A stretch of 64,000 nt of DNA from positions 620,001 to 684,000 of the forward strand of contig JNIN01000001.1 of NCBI GenBank assembly GCA_000702525.1. Direction: 5' to 3'. Under the pieces are notes generated by a model, which worked only from the letters and a program-made list of their open reading frames with translations, did no database searches and was not told where the DNA came from. This document shows, piece after piece, positions 17,090 through 25,723 of the stretch (positions within the stretch are counted from its first letter, which is position 1; every line of letters starts with the position of its first letter). This DNA is from Lachnospiraceae bacterium AC2012 (GTDB taxonomy: Bacteria > Bacillota > Clostridia > Lachnospirales > Lachnospiraceae). A program made the position numbers and the translations under genes.

Positions 17090-18331
17090 ATGAAAATAAC
17101 CGGAATTGTTGCAGAATATAACCCTTTTCATATGGGACATCAATACCAATTAAACGAAGCACGAAATCGCTATCATAGCGACGCTAATATCATTGTAATG
17201 AGTGGTGATTTCACGCAACGAGGCGCTCCAGCCGTGGTAGACAAATATACCAGAGCCCGTATCGCCTTAGAATCCGGAGCTGATCTGGTACTGATGTTAC
17301 CAATCACCGCATCCACCGCTACAGCGGAACACTTTGCTGACGCAGCTGTTTCTTCCTTGATTCATACCGGAATTGTAGACCAGATGCTGTTTGGTGCAGA
17401 ATCCGACGATATATCACTCTTTCACAAAGTTGCCGATATTTTAGTCGAGGAACCGGCAGCCTATGTGGATTTACTAAAAAACGAACTGAAAAGCGGCGTA
17501 TCATTTCCAGTCGCAAGAGAACACGCTTTAAGTGAAATCCTCGATATCGATGATTTCTTCTTATCAACTCCAAATAATATCCTTGGAATTGAATATGTAA
17601 AATCTTTAAAAAAGAGAGCTTCCTCTATTGAACCTATTGCAATGAAGCGAATTGGCGCAAGCTATCATGACGCTTCTATACCGGATGATATCGCAAGTTT
17701 TGCATCTGCCTCCGCAATACGAAAAGTTTTAAAAAAAGGCAATCCAGAAGCCATTCAGTCGATTTTATCCGATGTATTAGACGAACCAATGCTTCGTCCC
17801 TTACTTGAACAAGTGGAAGAACATTGTATTCTCGACAGGGACGACTGTTCTCTATTACTTCACGAAAAATTGATTTGCACCGATGATTATTCTGTTTTCC
17901 AGGATTGCTCCGAAGAATTATCTAATAGAATCAAGAATTCCAGAGATCAGTACATGACCTGGGGACAATTAAACGACTTATTAAAGACAAAAGAAATGAC
18001 CTATTCCAGAATCTCGAGAGTACTCTCTCATATTCTTCTGGATTTGACCAAAGAAGACGAAGAATTAGCGAAATCAAAAGATATCCCTTATCTTCGCGTC
18101 CTAGGATTCTCCAAAAAAGGATCTGAATTACTTCGTTTATTAAAAGAAAACTGCGATGTACCCGTTATCTTTAATCCAAAAGATGCAGATACTTTACTAG
18201 ACGAAGACGCCCTCTATCTATTCAAAAAAGACTTGCAGGCCGCCGATTTATACCGCGCCATCCTGACAAGCAAGACAAAGAAAGTCTACAAAACCGAATA
18301 CACCAGAAAGTTTGATTTAACAAACATATAG
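17090..18331 (+). CDS. tmcAL: tRNA(Met) cytidine acetate ligase TmcAL (YlbM)
   Basis: Activates acetate with ATP and acetylates C34, the wobble base of elongator tRNA-Met. 413 residues beginning MKITGIVAEYNPFHMGHQY, with the HxGH nucleotidyl-transferase motif at His14-His17, then VMSGDFTQRGAPAVVDKYTR and the downstream helical tRNA-binding half. The start follows GAGGAGG by seven bases. Plus strand, divergent from ackA, which releases acetate. Two tRNA-Met(CAT) genes with C34 lie 37 kb away in this window. In Bacillus, ylbM also neighbours ylbN-rpmF. Confidence 0.94.
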   Translation: MKITGIVAEYNPFHMGHQYQLNEARNRYHSDANIIVMSGDFTQRGAPAVVDKYTRARIALESGADLVLMLPITASTATAEHFADAAVSSLIHTGIVDQMLFGAESDDISLFHKVADILVEEPAAYVDLLKNELKSGVSFPVAREHALSEILDIDDFFLSTPNNILGIEYVKSLKKRASSIEPIAMKRIGASYHDASIPDDIASFASASAIRKVLKKGNPEAIQSILSDVLDEPMLRPLLEQVEEHCILDRDDCSLLLHEKLICTDDYSVFQDCSEELSNRIKNSRDQYMTWGQLNDLLKTKEMTYSRISRVLSHILLDLTKEDEELAKSKDIPYLRVLGFSKKGSELLRLLKENCDVPVIFNPKDADTLLDEDALYLFKKDLQAADLYRAILTSKTKKVYKTEYTRKFDLTNI

Positions 18332-18341
18332 ATCCAAAATT

Positions 18342-18399
18342 AAAAGGAGCCCGCGGTTCAAGATGCCAATTCCGCCATCTCGAACCATGAGCTCCTTTT
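18342..18399. terminator. Bidirectional terminator between tmcAL and the AICAR transformylase gene
   Basis: Long interrupted hairpin with outer arms AAAAGGAGC (18342-18350) and GCTCCTTTT (18391-18399) and inner pairs GGTTC/GAACC and AGATG/CATCT. T-rich tracts lie on both sides, so it can stop both convergent genes. Confidence 0.85.
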
Positions 18400-18459
18400 C
18401 CTTCTCATTTTCCGTTCACATTGCCCCAATATACATTTCTTTTACATAACCTGTTCCAA

Positions 18460-19641
18460 TTAATGATGGAATAGACGAATGCCAGTAAACGCCATTGCCA
18501 TATTATGCTTGTTACAAGTTTCGATGACATGGTCATCACGGATAGAGCCCCCCGGCTCCGCAACATAGGTTACGCCGCTCTTAAATGCTCTTTCGATATT
18601 ATCCCCAAATGGAAAGAATGCATCAGACCCAAGCGAAACGCCTGTGTTTTTATCCAACCATGCTCTCTTTTCTTCTCTGGTAAAGACAGCCGGCTTTTCC
18701 TTGAAGATATGCTCCCATTCTCCATCTGCTAAAACATCCATATAATCCTCACCAATATACAGATCAATAGCATTATCTCTGTCCGCACGTTTAATCGTAT
18801 CCAAAAATGGAAGATTCAACACCTGTGGAGACTGGCGCAACCACCAGTTATCAGCCTTAGAACCAGCAAGTCGTGTACAGTGGATTCTGGACTGCTGTCC
18901 TGCGCCAATACCAATCGCCTGACCACCCTTTGCATAACAAACGCTATTGGATTGTGTATACTTCAAAGTAATCATCGCAATTGTCAAATCGATCTTTGCA
19001 GATTCTGGAATCTCTTTGTTTTCCGTTACAACATTGTCAAAGAAATGTTCATCAATCACGAGTTCATTTCTACCCTGTTCAAATGTAATACCATAAACCT
19101 GCTTCCGTTCAATTTTTTCAGGTTCATAATCCGGATCAATCTGAATAATTGCATAATTGCCCTTCTTTTTTGCTTTCAGAATCTCCAGTGCCTCTGGTTC
19201 ATAACCAGGAGCGATTACACCATCTGATACTTCGCGGCGAATAATTTTCGCGGTTGGTACATCGCAAACATCAGACAGGGAAATGAAATCGCCGAAGGAT
19301 GACATACGATCTGCGCCTCTTGCTCTACTATACGCATTTGCAAGTGGTGTAAATTCGATATCCAAATCGTCTACCCAATAAATACGCTTCTCAACATCTG
19401 TCATAGTAAGCCCTACTGCAGCACCAGCTGGAGAAACATGCTTAAAGGATGTAGCAGCTGGAAGACCTGTTGCCTTTTTCAGTTCCTTCACCAACTGCCA
19501 ACCGTTAAATGCATCAAGAAAATTGATATATCCAGGCTTACCATTCAAAACCTGAACTGGTAACTCACCTTCGCCCTCCATAAAAATTCTTGATGGTTTC
19601 TGATTTGGATTACATCCGTACTTCAGTTCTAATTCTTTCAT
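18460..19641 (-). CDS. purH: Stand-alone AICAR formyltransferase (PurH C-terminal domain only)
   Basis: Transfers a formyl group from 10-formyl-THF to AICAR, the ninth step of purine synthesis. The 393 residues correspond to the transformylase half of PurH. Catalytic Lys67-His68 lies in SFKHVSPAGAAVG, with YTQSNSVCYAKGGQAIGIG, GQQSRIHCTRLAG, SLGSDAFFPFGDN and the end TGIRLFHH. The N-terminal IMP cyclohydrolase domain of normal PurH is missing. The gene immediately upstream encodes an unrelated PurO-type cyclohydrolase 12 bases away, so the two together replace bifunctional PurH. ATG 19641 has GAGG upstream. Confidence 0.93.
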   Translation of the reverse strand: MKELELKYGCNPNQKPSRIFMEGEGELPVQVLNGKPGYINFLDAFNGWQLVKELKKATGLPAATSFKHVSPAGAAVGLTMTDVEKRIYWVDDLDIEFTPLANAYSRARGADRMSSFGDFISLSDVCDVPTAKIIRREVSDGVIAPGYEPEALEILKAKKKGNYAIIQIDPDYEPEKIERKQVYGITFEQGRNELVIDEHFFDNVVTENKEIPESAKIDLTIAMITLKYTQSNSVCYAKGGQAIGIGAGQQSRIHCTRLAGSKADNWWLRQSPQVLNLPFLDTIKRADRDNAIDLYIGEDYMDVLADGEWEHIFKEKPAVFTREEKRAWLDKNTGVSLGSDAFFPFGDNIERAFKSGVTYVAEPGGSIRDDHVIETCNKHNMAMAFTGIRLFHH

Positions 19642-19653
19642 CTTTTTCCTCTT

Positions 19654-20367
19654 TTACTTATTCTTGTTTATAATACGTGTCTCATACGCACCCGTTTCAA
19701 TATCAATAAAACGAACGAATAAAGACACCTTATTTTCCTCATTCAATGATGACCAAATCATATTCGCAAAAGAATCGATATCGCCATCAATCTCTACTCG
19801 TTCCGGTTCCCCGCAAAAACTTGGAAGTGGCGATCCATCACCAATATAGGTATGAATAAATCGACCCTCTCCCTTTACCGGATGATCATAGGAAAATGTG
19901 TATCTACAAGAACACTCAGGATTTCCTTCATGGCTCTTCAAAATAGACATTTCATAAGAAAAATCCTTGTTTTCCACATGCATAACAGCAGAAATTCTTG
20001 GTGTATAATTTGGTCCATCCGGTTCAAATTGACGAATGCGAAGTGACTCCTCAAATGTCATTCCCTGGTCCATTCGCTCATAAACCGTATCTGTCTGATC
20101 TCCGTTTGTCACAATGGTATCGCATCCTCTGACACGAACCGGTGCATAGATAATCAAACTAGGATCTACCAGTTTCGACGGATCAAAAGCTTCCGTTCGG
20201 ATGCCTTCGCCATCCTCTACAAACACTCGGTTTCTACTATTCTCGCTTCTTCCCATAATGAAATAAGCAGTTACAGCATGTTTTCCATCAGGGGTACGTC
20301 CTACGACAATACCTCTACCTGGATAGGTGTTGTTTTCAAGTTCTGTTTTCAGTAACTTTTTGTTCAT
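19654..20367 (-). CDS. purO: Archaeal-type IMP cyclohydrolase (PurO family)
   Basis: Closes FAICAR to IMP. The 237 residues match the PurO fold family rather than the PurH cyclohydrolase domain: NTYPGRGIVVGRTPDGKHAV, VTAYFIMGRSENSRNR, LIIYAPVRV and TNGDQTDTVYERM near the middle, with NYTPRISAV later. ATG 20367 has AGGAGG six bases upstream; an in-frame extension of 22 codons is rejected. A TATAAT lies upstream with a poor -35. It is paired with the stand-alone transformylase downstream. Family assignment is by recognition of motifs and context; the activity is inferred. Confidence 0.85.
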   Translation of the reverse strand: MNKKLLKTELENNTYPGRGIVVGRTPDGKHAVTAYFIMGRSENSRNRVFVEDGEGIRTEAFDPSKLVDPSLIIYAPVRVRGCDTIVTNGDQTDTVYERMDQGMTFEESLRIRQFEPDGPNYTPRISAVMHVENKDFSYEMSILKSHEGNPECSCRYTFSYDHPVKGEGRFIHTYIGDGSPLPSFCGEPERVEIDGDIDSFANMIWSSLNEENKVSLFVRFIDIETGAYETRIINKNK

Positions 20368-20464
20368 TCCAGCCTCCTGAATCAACCAATTTCTTACGTG
20401 CCTATTATAGCTGATAGTACATATTATTACCACGAATAAATACTAATGGTATATATAAGCATTT

Positions 20465-21163
20465 CTAATTAATAAAATCCATCGTTTGCTGCAAATTCGA
20501 TATTTGCCACTGAATCTCCTGCATACTATGTTCTTTCAGGAAATGATTCGTTTCCACAAATTGACCAGAACCCAAAAATCCACGATATGCAGAAAGTGGA
20601 CTTGGATGTGAAGTCTCAAGAACCAGATGCTTTGGATTGGAAATCAGTTTTTTCTTCTCCTGTGCCTGTTTTCCCCAAAGCAAGAAAACCATCGGCTCCT
20701 CTCGTTCTCCCAATTTCGAAATCACCGCATCCGTAAATTTCTTCCACCCATAAGATGCATGTGAATTTGCCTCGTGCGCTTTAACCGTAAGTACTGTATT
20801 CAAAAGGAATACGCCCTGATCAGCCCATTCCTTCAAATAACCATTATCCGGAATATAGCAACCATATTCTTCCTTCAATTCTTTATACATATTCAGAAGT
20901 GAAGGGGGAACATCGACACCAGGCTTTACAGAAAACGCCAGGCCATGCGCCTGTTCCGGTTCATGATAAGGATCCTGTCCCAAAATCACAACCTTAACAT
21001 CTGGAAAATCAGTATATAAAAAAGCAGAAAAAACATCCTCTTCCTGCGGATATACCATTCCACCCTCGCGATCTTTTGCCACTTTCTCCACTAACTCTTT
21101 AAAATAATCTTTTTCAAATTCTTCTTTTAAAACTTCGTACCAACCATTCTTTGGAAAATTCAT
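20465..21163 (-). CDS. ung: Uracil-DNA glycosylase (family 1)
   Basis: Removes uracil from DNA to begin base-excision repair. 232 residues with the catalytic-water motif GQDPYH at 62-67 (Asp64), the proline-rich PPSLLNMYKEL, LLNTVLTVKAHEANSH, and the leucine loop HPSPLSAYRGF. Length is normal. ATG 21163 has AGAGG upstream. It follows the hisF terminator and so is probably transcribed separately from hisHF. Confidence 0.96.
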   Translation of the reverse strand: MNFPKNGWYEVLKEEFEKDYFKELVEKVAKDREGGMVYPQEEDVFSAFLYTDFPDVKVVILGQDPYHEPEQAHGLAFSVKPGVDVPPSLLNMYKELKEEYGCYIPDNGYLKEWADQGVFLLNTVLTVKAHEANSHASYGWKKFTDAVISKLGEREEPMVFLLWGKQAQEKKKLISNPKHLVLETSHPSPLSAYRGFLGSGQFVETNHFLKEHSMQEIQWQISNLQQTMDFIN

Positions 21164-21190
21164 CGAAAACCTCTCTTATATCATTTCTAA

Positions 21191-21220
21191 CAAAAAAGTC
21201 TCCGGGAAAACCCGAAGACT
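21191..21220 (-). terminator. Intrinsic terminator after hisF
   Basis: Ten-bp stem (arms 21197-21206 and 21211-21220, one G-T pair) with a 4-base loop, followed on the minus strand by six T. Confidence 0.85.
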
Positions 21221-21226
21221 CTATTT

Positions 21227-21988
21227 CTAATCTAAACGTACCGAAACGCCCTCGTCTCGTAGATACTTCTTCAAGTCACATATATCCAGCTCATGGAAAT
21301 GAAACAGCGATGCGGCAAGTGCAGCATCCGCCCCCGCATCAAATGCATCTTTAAAATGCGCTTCACATCCTGCGCCTCCAGAAGCGATTACCGGAATGGG
21401 AACCGCCTCCGCAATTGCTCTTGTCAATTCACAATCATACCCTGCCTTTGTTCCGTCACAATCCATACTCGTAAGCAGGATTTCACCTGCGCCTCGACTA
21501 GCCGCCTCTTTCGCCCATTCGATTGCATCCAGACCCACATCCACGCGGCCTCCATGCTTATATACATTCCAGCCCGAACCATCTTCACGCTTTTTCGCAT
21601 CAATGGCAACCACCACACACTGACTACCGAATTTTTCAGCTGCATCCGAAATCAACTGCGGATGATCAAGTGCAGAGGAATTAATAGAAATCTTATCTGC
21701 ACCCTCTCTTAAAAGCATTCGAAAATCCTCTACGGAACGAATTCCACCACCAACGGTAAATGGAATAAATACATTTTTAGCAACTTCACGAACCATATCA
21801 ACGACCGTATTTCTATTATCACTAGATGCCGTGATATCCAAGAATACCAATTCATCAGCCCCTGCCTGGTCATAGACTTTTGAAACTGCAACGGGATCGC
21901 CCGCATCCTGCAAATCAACAAAATTAACGCCTTTCACGACACGACCGTCCTTGACATCCAGGCATGGAATAATTCTTTTTGTAAACAT
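21227..21988 (-). CDS. hisF: Imidazole glycerol phosphate synthase, cyclase subunit HisF
   Basis: Uses ammonia from HisH to form imidazole glycerol phosphate and AICAR in histidine synthesis. 253-residue TIM barrel with catalytic Asp11 ([12 protein letters not shown]) and Asp130 (VVVAIDAKK), and phosphate loops TVGGGIRS and IASGGAG. ATG 21988 has AGGGGGT upstream. It lies nine bases after hisH. The other his genes are not in the window. AICAR released here can feed the transformylase/PurO pair encoded 2-3 kb downstream. Confidence 0.97.
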   Translation of the reverse strand: MFTKRIIPCLDVKDGRVVKGVNFVDLQDAGDPVAVSKVYDQAGADELVFLDITASSDNRNTVVDMVREVAKNVFIPFTVGGGIRSVEDFRMLLREGADKISINSSALDHPQLISDAAEKFGSQCVVVAIDAKKREDGSGWNVYKHGGRVDVGLDAIEWAKEAASRGAGEILLTSMDCDGTKAGYDCELTRAIAEAVPIPVIASGGAGCEAHFKDAFDAGADAALAASLFHFHELDICDLKKYLRDEGVSVRLD

Positions 21989-21997
21989 TAAGACCCC

Positions 21998-22615
21998 CTA
22001 CACATGCAAAAAATTATCGATTATTTTCAAGCCAACTGCACTACTTTTTTCCGGATGAAATTGACATGCAAACACATTCTCCTGTTCACAAGCCGCATGA
22101 ATATGAACGCCATACTCGGTTGTAGCTGCAACGTCATCCAGATTCTCTGCCTCAAGATAATAAGAATGCACGAAATAAACATAGGAATCTTCTGCTATTC
22201 CATGGAACAATTTGCTTTCTTTCGGGAAACGAAGAGAATTCCAACCAACATGCGGAATCTTAAGTCCATCGGCATTTGGAATTCTACGAATATGACCCTT
22301 TAAAATACCAAGTCCCTCCACACCAGGAGTTTCATCACTATCCTGAAAAAGCAGTTGCAATCCTAGACAGATGCCCATCAGAGGAATCTTTGCATCGACA
22401 ATTTCATGTATTACAGGAATCAAATTATATTTTTTCAGATGCTCCATCGCATCACCAAAAGATCCTACACCCGGTAATATTACATGTCCTGCATGTAATA
22501 ACTCCTCCGGATCTCTTGTAATAATTGTTTCATAACCCAAATACTCTACTGCCTTTTGCACACTCTTAATGTTTCCGGCATCATAATCAATGATTGCAAC
22601 TGCTTTGTTATTCAT
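21998..22615 (-). CDS. hisH: Imidazole glycerol phosphate synthase, glutaminase subunit HisH
   Basis: Class I glutamine amidotransferase that supplies ammonia to HisF. 205 residues with oxyanion segment PGVGSFGDAM, nucleophile Cys83 in GICLGLQLLF, and the His-Glu pair in CQFHPEKS. ATG 22615 follows GGAG by seven bases; a GTG five codons upstream is less likely. Its first eight bases overlap the end of the large acidic membrane protein gene, which implies coupled translation of two seemingly unrelated products. Confidence 0.96.
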   Translation of the reverse strand: MNNKAVAIIDYDAGNIKSVQKAVEYLGYETIITRDPEELLHAGHVILPGVGSFGDAMEHLKKYNLIPVIHEIVDAKIPLMGICLGLQLLFQDSDETPGVEGLGILKGHIRRIPNADGLKIPHVGWNSLRFPKESKLFHGIAEDSYVYFVHSYYLEAENLDDVAATTEYGVHIHAACEQENVFACQFHPEKSSAVGLKIIDNFLHV

Positions 22616-24647
22616 ACTGGTTCTCCACACTCATGCCTAAATTTTCAATAATTTCGATAATCGCTTTCGTATACTCTTTTCGATCATGCATCGCATACAA
22701 TTCCTCTGCTCGCTCCGTCGTAACACCGAACTGATCCATCATCTGATTTGCGATGGACTGTCCCAACGCATCATAAGAGTCACTAATGCCCAGCCCCGAA
22801 GCCGTCTCTGCATTAAAACGATAACGTCCATAACCATTTACTAATTCATCTAAAGCCATATCATATTTCTGAAGTTCCATAAATGATTGATATCGCTCAT
22901 ACTTCAACTGAAGCTCGGCCATCATATGCACAGATTCCTGGAATTGAATGTCTTCCTCATCTTTAAATGTCATATTAGAAATCTCTTTATAGGCCTGTTC
23001 ATAATCGCCATTATCGAAATATTTCTTTGCCATACTTTCTGCCTTATGAGCCGAAAGCACATTGGTGGCAACCATAACTAAAACAATGATAGAAACGCCA
23101 AGCAATACGAACGGAATAAACGCCTTAATAGGAATCTTAGGCGAATTATCTTTCGGCTTATTCGCTTTCGCCTTTGCCTTTTCTTCAGCTTTACGCTTCT
23201 TTGCTTCTTCTGCAGCTTTCTTCTTCTTTTCCTTTTCTGCTGCAGCTTCTTTCTTTTTCTTCTCTTTCTCTGCTTTCGCCTGCTTTTTCGCTTCTTCTTT
23301 CGCCGCTTTCTTATCCAACGGTGCAGCAGGCTCGCCATCTAATTCATTTAATAAATCTGCATTCTCTGCAGAAAAATCTTCCGGCCCGACATGATCCAGA
23401 ATTTCAACGGTATGTTCTCCGCTCGGATCATTATCTTTGTGCTCAAACAATTTACGGAAAAACTTTTGAATCTTACCAAAGACACCCTTCTTTTCGTCTT
23501 CTTGTGGCTCTTCAAAAACATCATCCAAAGAAATACCATCTGCGCCAGCCTCATAAGAATCTCTGGATTCTTGCAATTCAATATCATTTTCATCTGCCGC
23601 AAGTAAATCACCGATATCCGCAAGATCCGAATCTCCGCCAAGGAGGTCCATCAAATCGGAATCTCCGTCTTCATCCAGAAGACTCGGCATCTCATCCTCG
23701 CTAGTTTCTAATGGCAATTCTTCCAAATCAAGTTCATCCGGTTGGAATTCCGGTTGAAGCAGGCTCTCCTCTTCGGCCTCTTCTCCATCCATCTTCATAC
23801 GTGCTGCGGATAAAATATCGTCCACAGAACTATCTCCATCCGAATCCTCCAGTGGTTCTTCCTCTCCACTCTCAGAATCTTCCAAGGATTCCACTTCCAG
23901 CTCTTCCTCCGCAGTAGCTTCCTCTGCTTTCTCTGCTTCCGCTTCTTCCGTAGCTTCCACAGCTTCATCCACTTCTGCTTCTTCCGTAGCTTCCACAGAT
24001 TCTTCTATATCTTCTACATCTTCAGTATCTTCTTCCGAAGAATCCTCAAGCTCATCTTCCGAAAGCTCATCCGTAGAATCATCTGCAGCTTCTTCCAAAT
24101 TCTCTTCCATTGCCTCATCGATGGATTCTTGATTCTCACCATCATCATCATTTTCTTCTTCCAATGGTAATTCCTCGAAATCCAAATCAAAGGTTTCTTC
24201 TGTCGATTCTTCCATCGAACCTTCTACAGATTCTTCTGTCAAATCTTCCAATGGCGCATCAAGCTCTTCTTCTGCATTTTCCAAAGGCAATTCTTCCGAC
24301 TCGGAATCATCCATATCAAGTCCAAAATCAGCAGCTAACTCTTTTTCAAAATCAGATACAAAGCTTTCCTCGTCATCTACATCATCGCCTAATAATTCAT
24401 CTTCAAAGTCACGCAAAAAATCGCTCTCTGAAAAGGCCTCTCGTAAATTCTTACGAGAAACACGCGTTGGCTCGTAACTAGAAATACCAGTCGCATCCAT
24501 AAAATCGTCATCTGGATTGATTCTGTTACGTCTAGCCACTTTTTCTGCTCGTTTCCTCTCCTCACGGGCGGCAGCATTCTTTACATTTGTTTTCGCTTCC
24601 GAGATGGAATCTAATAATCCATCTAAATAATCTTCAGAATTTGACAC
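22608..24647 (-). CDS. Large acidic single-pass membrane protein, function unknown
   Basis: I do not recognise a family. Of 679 residues, about 90-310 is extremely Glu/Asp-rich, with repeats such as EATEEAEVDEAVEATEEAEA. About 440-504 is a Lys/Ala/Glu-rich helix. One membrane segment lies near 508-528 (FVLLGVSIIVLVMVATNVL). The last 150 residues are outside and look like tetratricopeptide-type helices (KYFDNGDYEQAYKEISNM). It starts at GTG 24647, seven bases after GGAGG. Upstream is the CheV terminator and downstream it overlaps hisH. Codon use and low complexity suggest rapid evolution. It might tether or sense charge at the inner membrane; this is speculation. Confidence 0.85.
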   Translation of the reverse strand: MSNSEDYLDGLLDSISEAKTNVKNAAAREERKRAEKVARRNRINPDDDFMDATGISSYEPTRVSRKNLREAFSESDFLRDFEDELLGDDVDDEESFVSDFEKELAADFGLDMDDSESEELPLENAEEELDAPLEDLTEESVEGSMEESTEETFDLDFEELPLEEENDDDGENQESIDEAMEENLEEAADDSTDELSEDELEDSSEEDTEDVEDIEESVEATEEAEVDEAVEATEEAEAEKAEEATAEEELEVESLEDSESGEEEPLEDSDGDSSVDDILSAARMKMDGEEAEEESLLQPEFQPDELDLEELPLETSEDEMPSLLDEDGDSDLMDLLGGDSDLADIGDLLAADENDIELQESRDSYEAGADGISLDDVFEEPQEDEKKGVFGKIQKFFRKLFEHKDNDPSGEHTVEILDHVGPEDFSAENADLLNELDGEPAAPLDKKAAKEEAKKQAKAEKEKKKKEAAAEKEKKKKAAEEAKKRKAEEKAKAKANKPKDNSPKIPIKAFIPFVLLGVSIIVLVMVATNVLSAHKAESMAKKYFDNGDYEQAYKEISNMTFKDEEDIQFQESVHMMAELQLKYERYQSFMELQKYDMALDELVNGYGRYRFNAETASGLGISDSYDALGQSIANQMMDQFGVTTERAEELYAMHDRKEYTKAIIEIIENLGMSVENQYE
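23941..23998. repeat. In-frame 22-bp direct repeat inside the acidic-protein gene
   Basis: The same 22 bases begin at 23941 and at 23977, offset 36 bp (12 codons). This is a sign of replication slippage in the Glu/Ala-rich tract. Confidence 0.8.
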
Positions 24648-24694
24648 AGTCCGTCCTCCACGTTGTCAATCAATTATCGTTTAAATACATAAAA

Positions 24695-24722
24695 GAGGAT
24701 GTGATATACATACCACATCCTC
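24695..24722 (-). terminator. Intrinsic terminator after cheV
   Basis: Perfect 9-bp stem GAGGATGTG/CACATCCTC followed on the minus strand by four T and further A/T-rich sequence. Confidence 0.85.
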
Positions 24723-24740
24723 AAATTTACCAATCTATCA

Positions 24741-25673
24741 TTAGCTTCGCTTTGCTTCGCGACGGCCTCTTTCATACTTATCTACTAAGTTATCAATAGC
24801 CTCTACTAATTTACCGATTTCAGGCTTTGTAAGCTGCGCATCTGCACCAACTGATTCACCCTTTCTTCGGATATCATCATTGATAAGTGATGAGAAAATG
24901 ATAACTGGAATATTTTTCATAGTATCATCATCTTTGATCAATTTTGTCAGTCTATGACCATCCATCTGAGGCATCTCGATATCAGTTACAATACAATGTA
25001 CAGAATCAAGAACCGTACCCTTCTTGTCAAATTCAACCAACTTGTTCCAAGCTTCCTGACCATTTTCGTTAATCATAAGATTTGTATATCCAGCTTTTCT
25101 CAAGCATTCCTGAATCAACTTTGAAAGTAACTTTGAATCTTCTGCAATAAGAATTGGGGACTGACTTCTATCACGAGTCTCATAATTATCCATATCAGAA
25201 ACTTTCAAACCAGTTTCCGGATTGATATTGGATACAATCTTCTCGAAATCAAGAATAACAACCAATCGATCATCCAGCTTTAAGATACCGGTAGAAATAC
25301 CTGTATCCTCTGCACTGATTGTAGAATCTGGTGTATGAATCTCTTCCCAGGAAACACGGTGGATTCCCAGAACTTCATCCACATGGAATGCCGTATCCAA
25401 ACTGTTAAAGTTCGTAATGAAGAATAATCCATCTCCATTCTCATTCTCTCCATATCCCAAACATTTACGAAGATTAATCACAGAAATCATCGTATCACGA
25501 GGCATGAAAATACCTTCAATAAATGGATGTGAATTTGGAATAGGTGTAACCGGCTGATAAGATAGAATCTCACGAATCTTCGCTACGTTAATCCCATAAT
25601 AATGATCTGCAACCTTGAATTCCAGGATTTCGAGCTCGTTCGTTCCCGATTCAAGCAAAATATTTGTGTCCAT
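24741..25673 (-). CDS. cheV: Chemotaxis protein CheV
   Basis: Coupling protein with an added receiver domain. Residues 10-160 form the CheW-like domain (LEILEFKVADHYYGINVAKI, GIFMPRDTMISVINLRKCLG). Residues 172-305 form a response-regulator receiver with acidic pocket AEDS, phospho-acceptor Asp231 in VTDIEMPQMDG, and the switch Lys in LTKPE. It links receptors to CheA and aids adaptation. No other che or flagellar gene is in the window, so receptors and motor are encoded elsewhere if present. ATG 25673 has GGGAGG eight bases upstream. Its neighbours are a lipoprotein gene and a terminator. Confidence 0.93.
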   Translation of the reverse strand: MDTNILLESGTNELEILEFKVADHYYGINVAKIREILSYQPVTPIPNSHPFIEGIFMPRDTMISVINLRKCLGYGENENGDGLFFITNFNSLDTAFHVDEVLGIHRVSWEEIHTPDSTISAEDTGISTGILKLDDRLVVILDFEKIVSNINPETGLKVSDMDNYETRDRSQSPILIAEDSKLLSKLIQECLRKAGYTNLMINENGQEAWNKLVEFDKKGTVLDSVHCIVTDIEMPQMDGHRLTKLIKDDDTMKNIPVIIFSSLINDDIRRKGESVGADAQLTKPEIGKLVEAIDNLVDKYERGRREAKRS

Positions 25674-25723
25674 ATAATTTTCCTCCCTTTAAAGTTCCGG
25701 ATTTTCCGAAACAACTCTTCTAG

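Noticed and set aside
23941-23998. Repeats in the acidic-protein gene as a CRISPR or mobile-element trace.
   Set aside because: The repeat is in frame, has only two copies and encodes the Glu/Ala tract, so it is protein low complexity.
22608-24647. Basic and Leu/Phe-rich open frames on the opposite strand of the acidic-protein gene.
   Set aside because: They are mirror images of the Glu/Ala/Lys-rich coding strand and lack ribosome sites.
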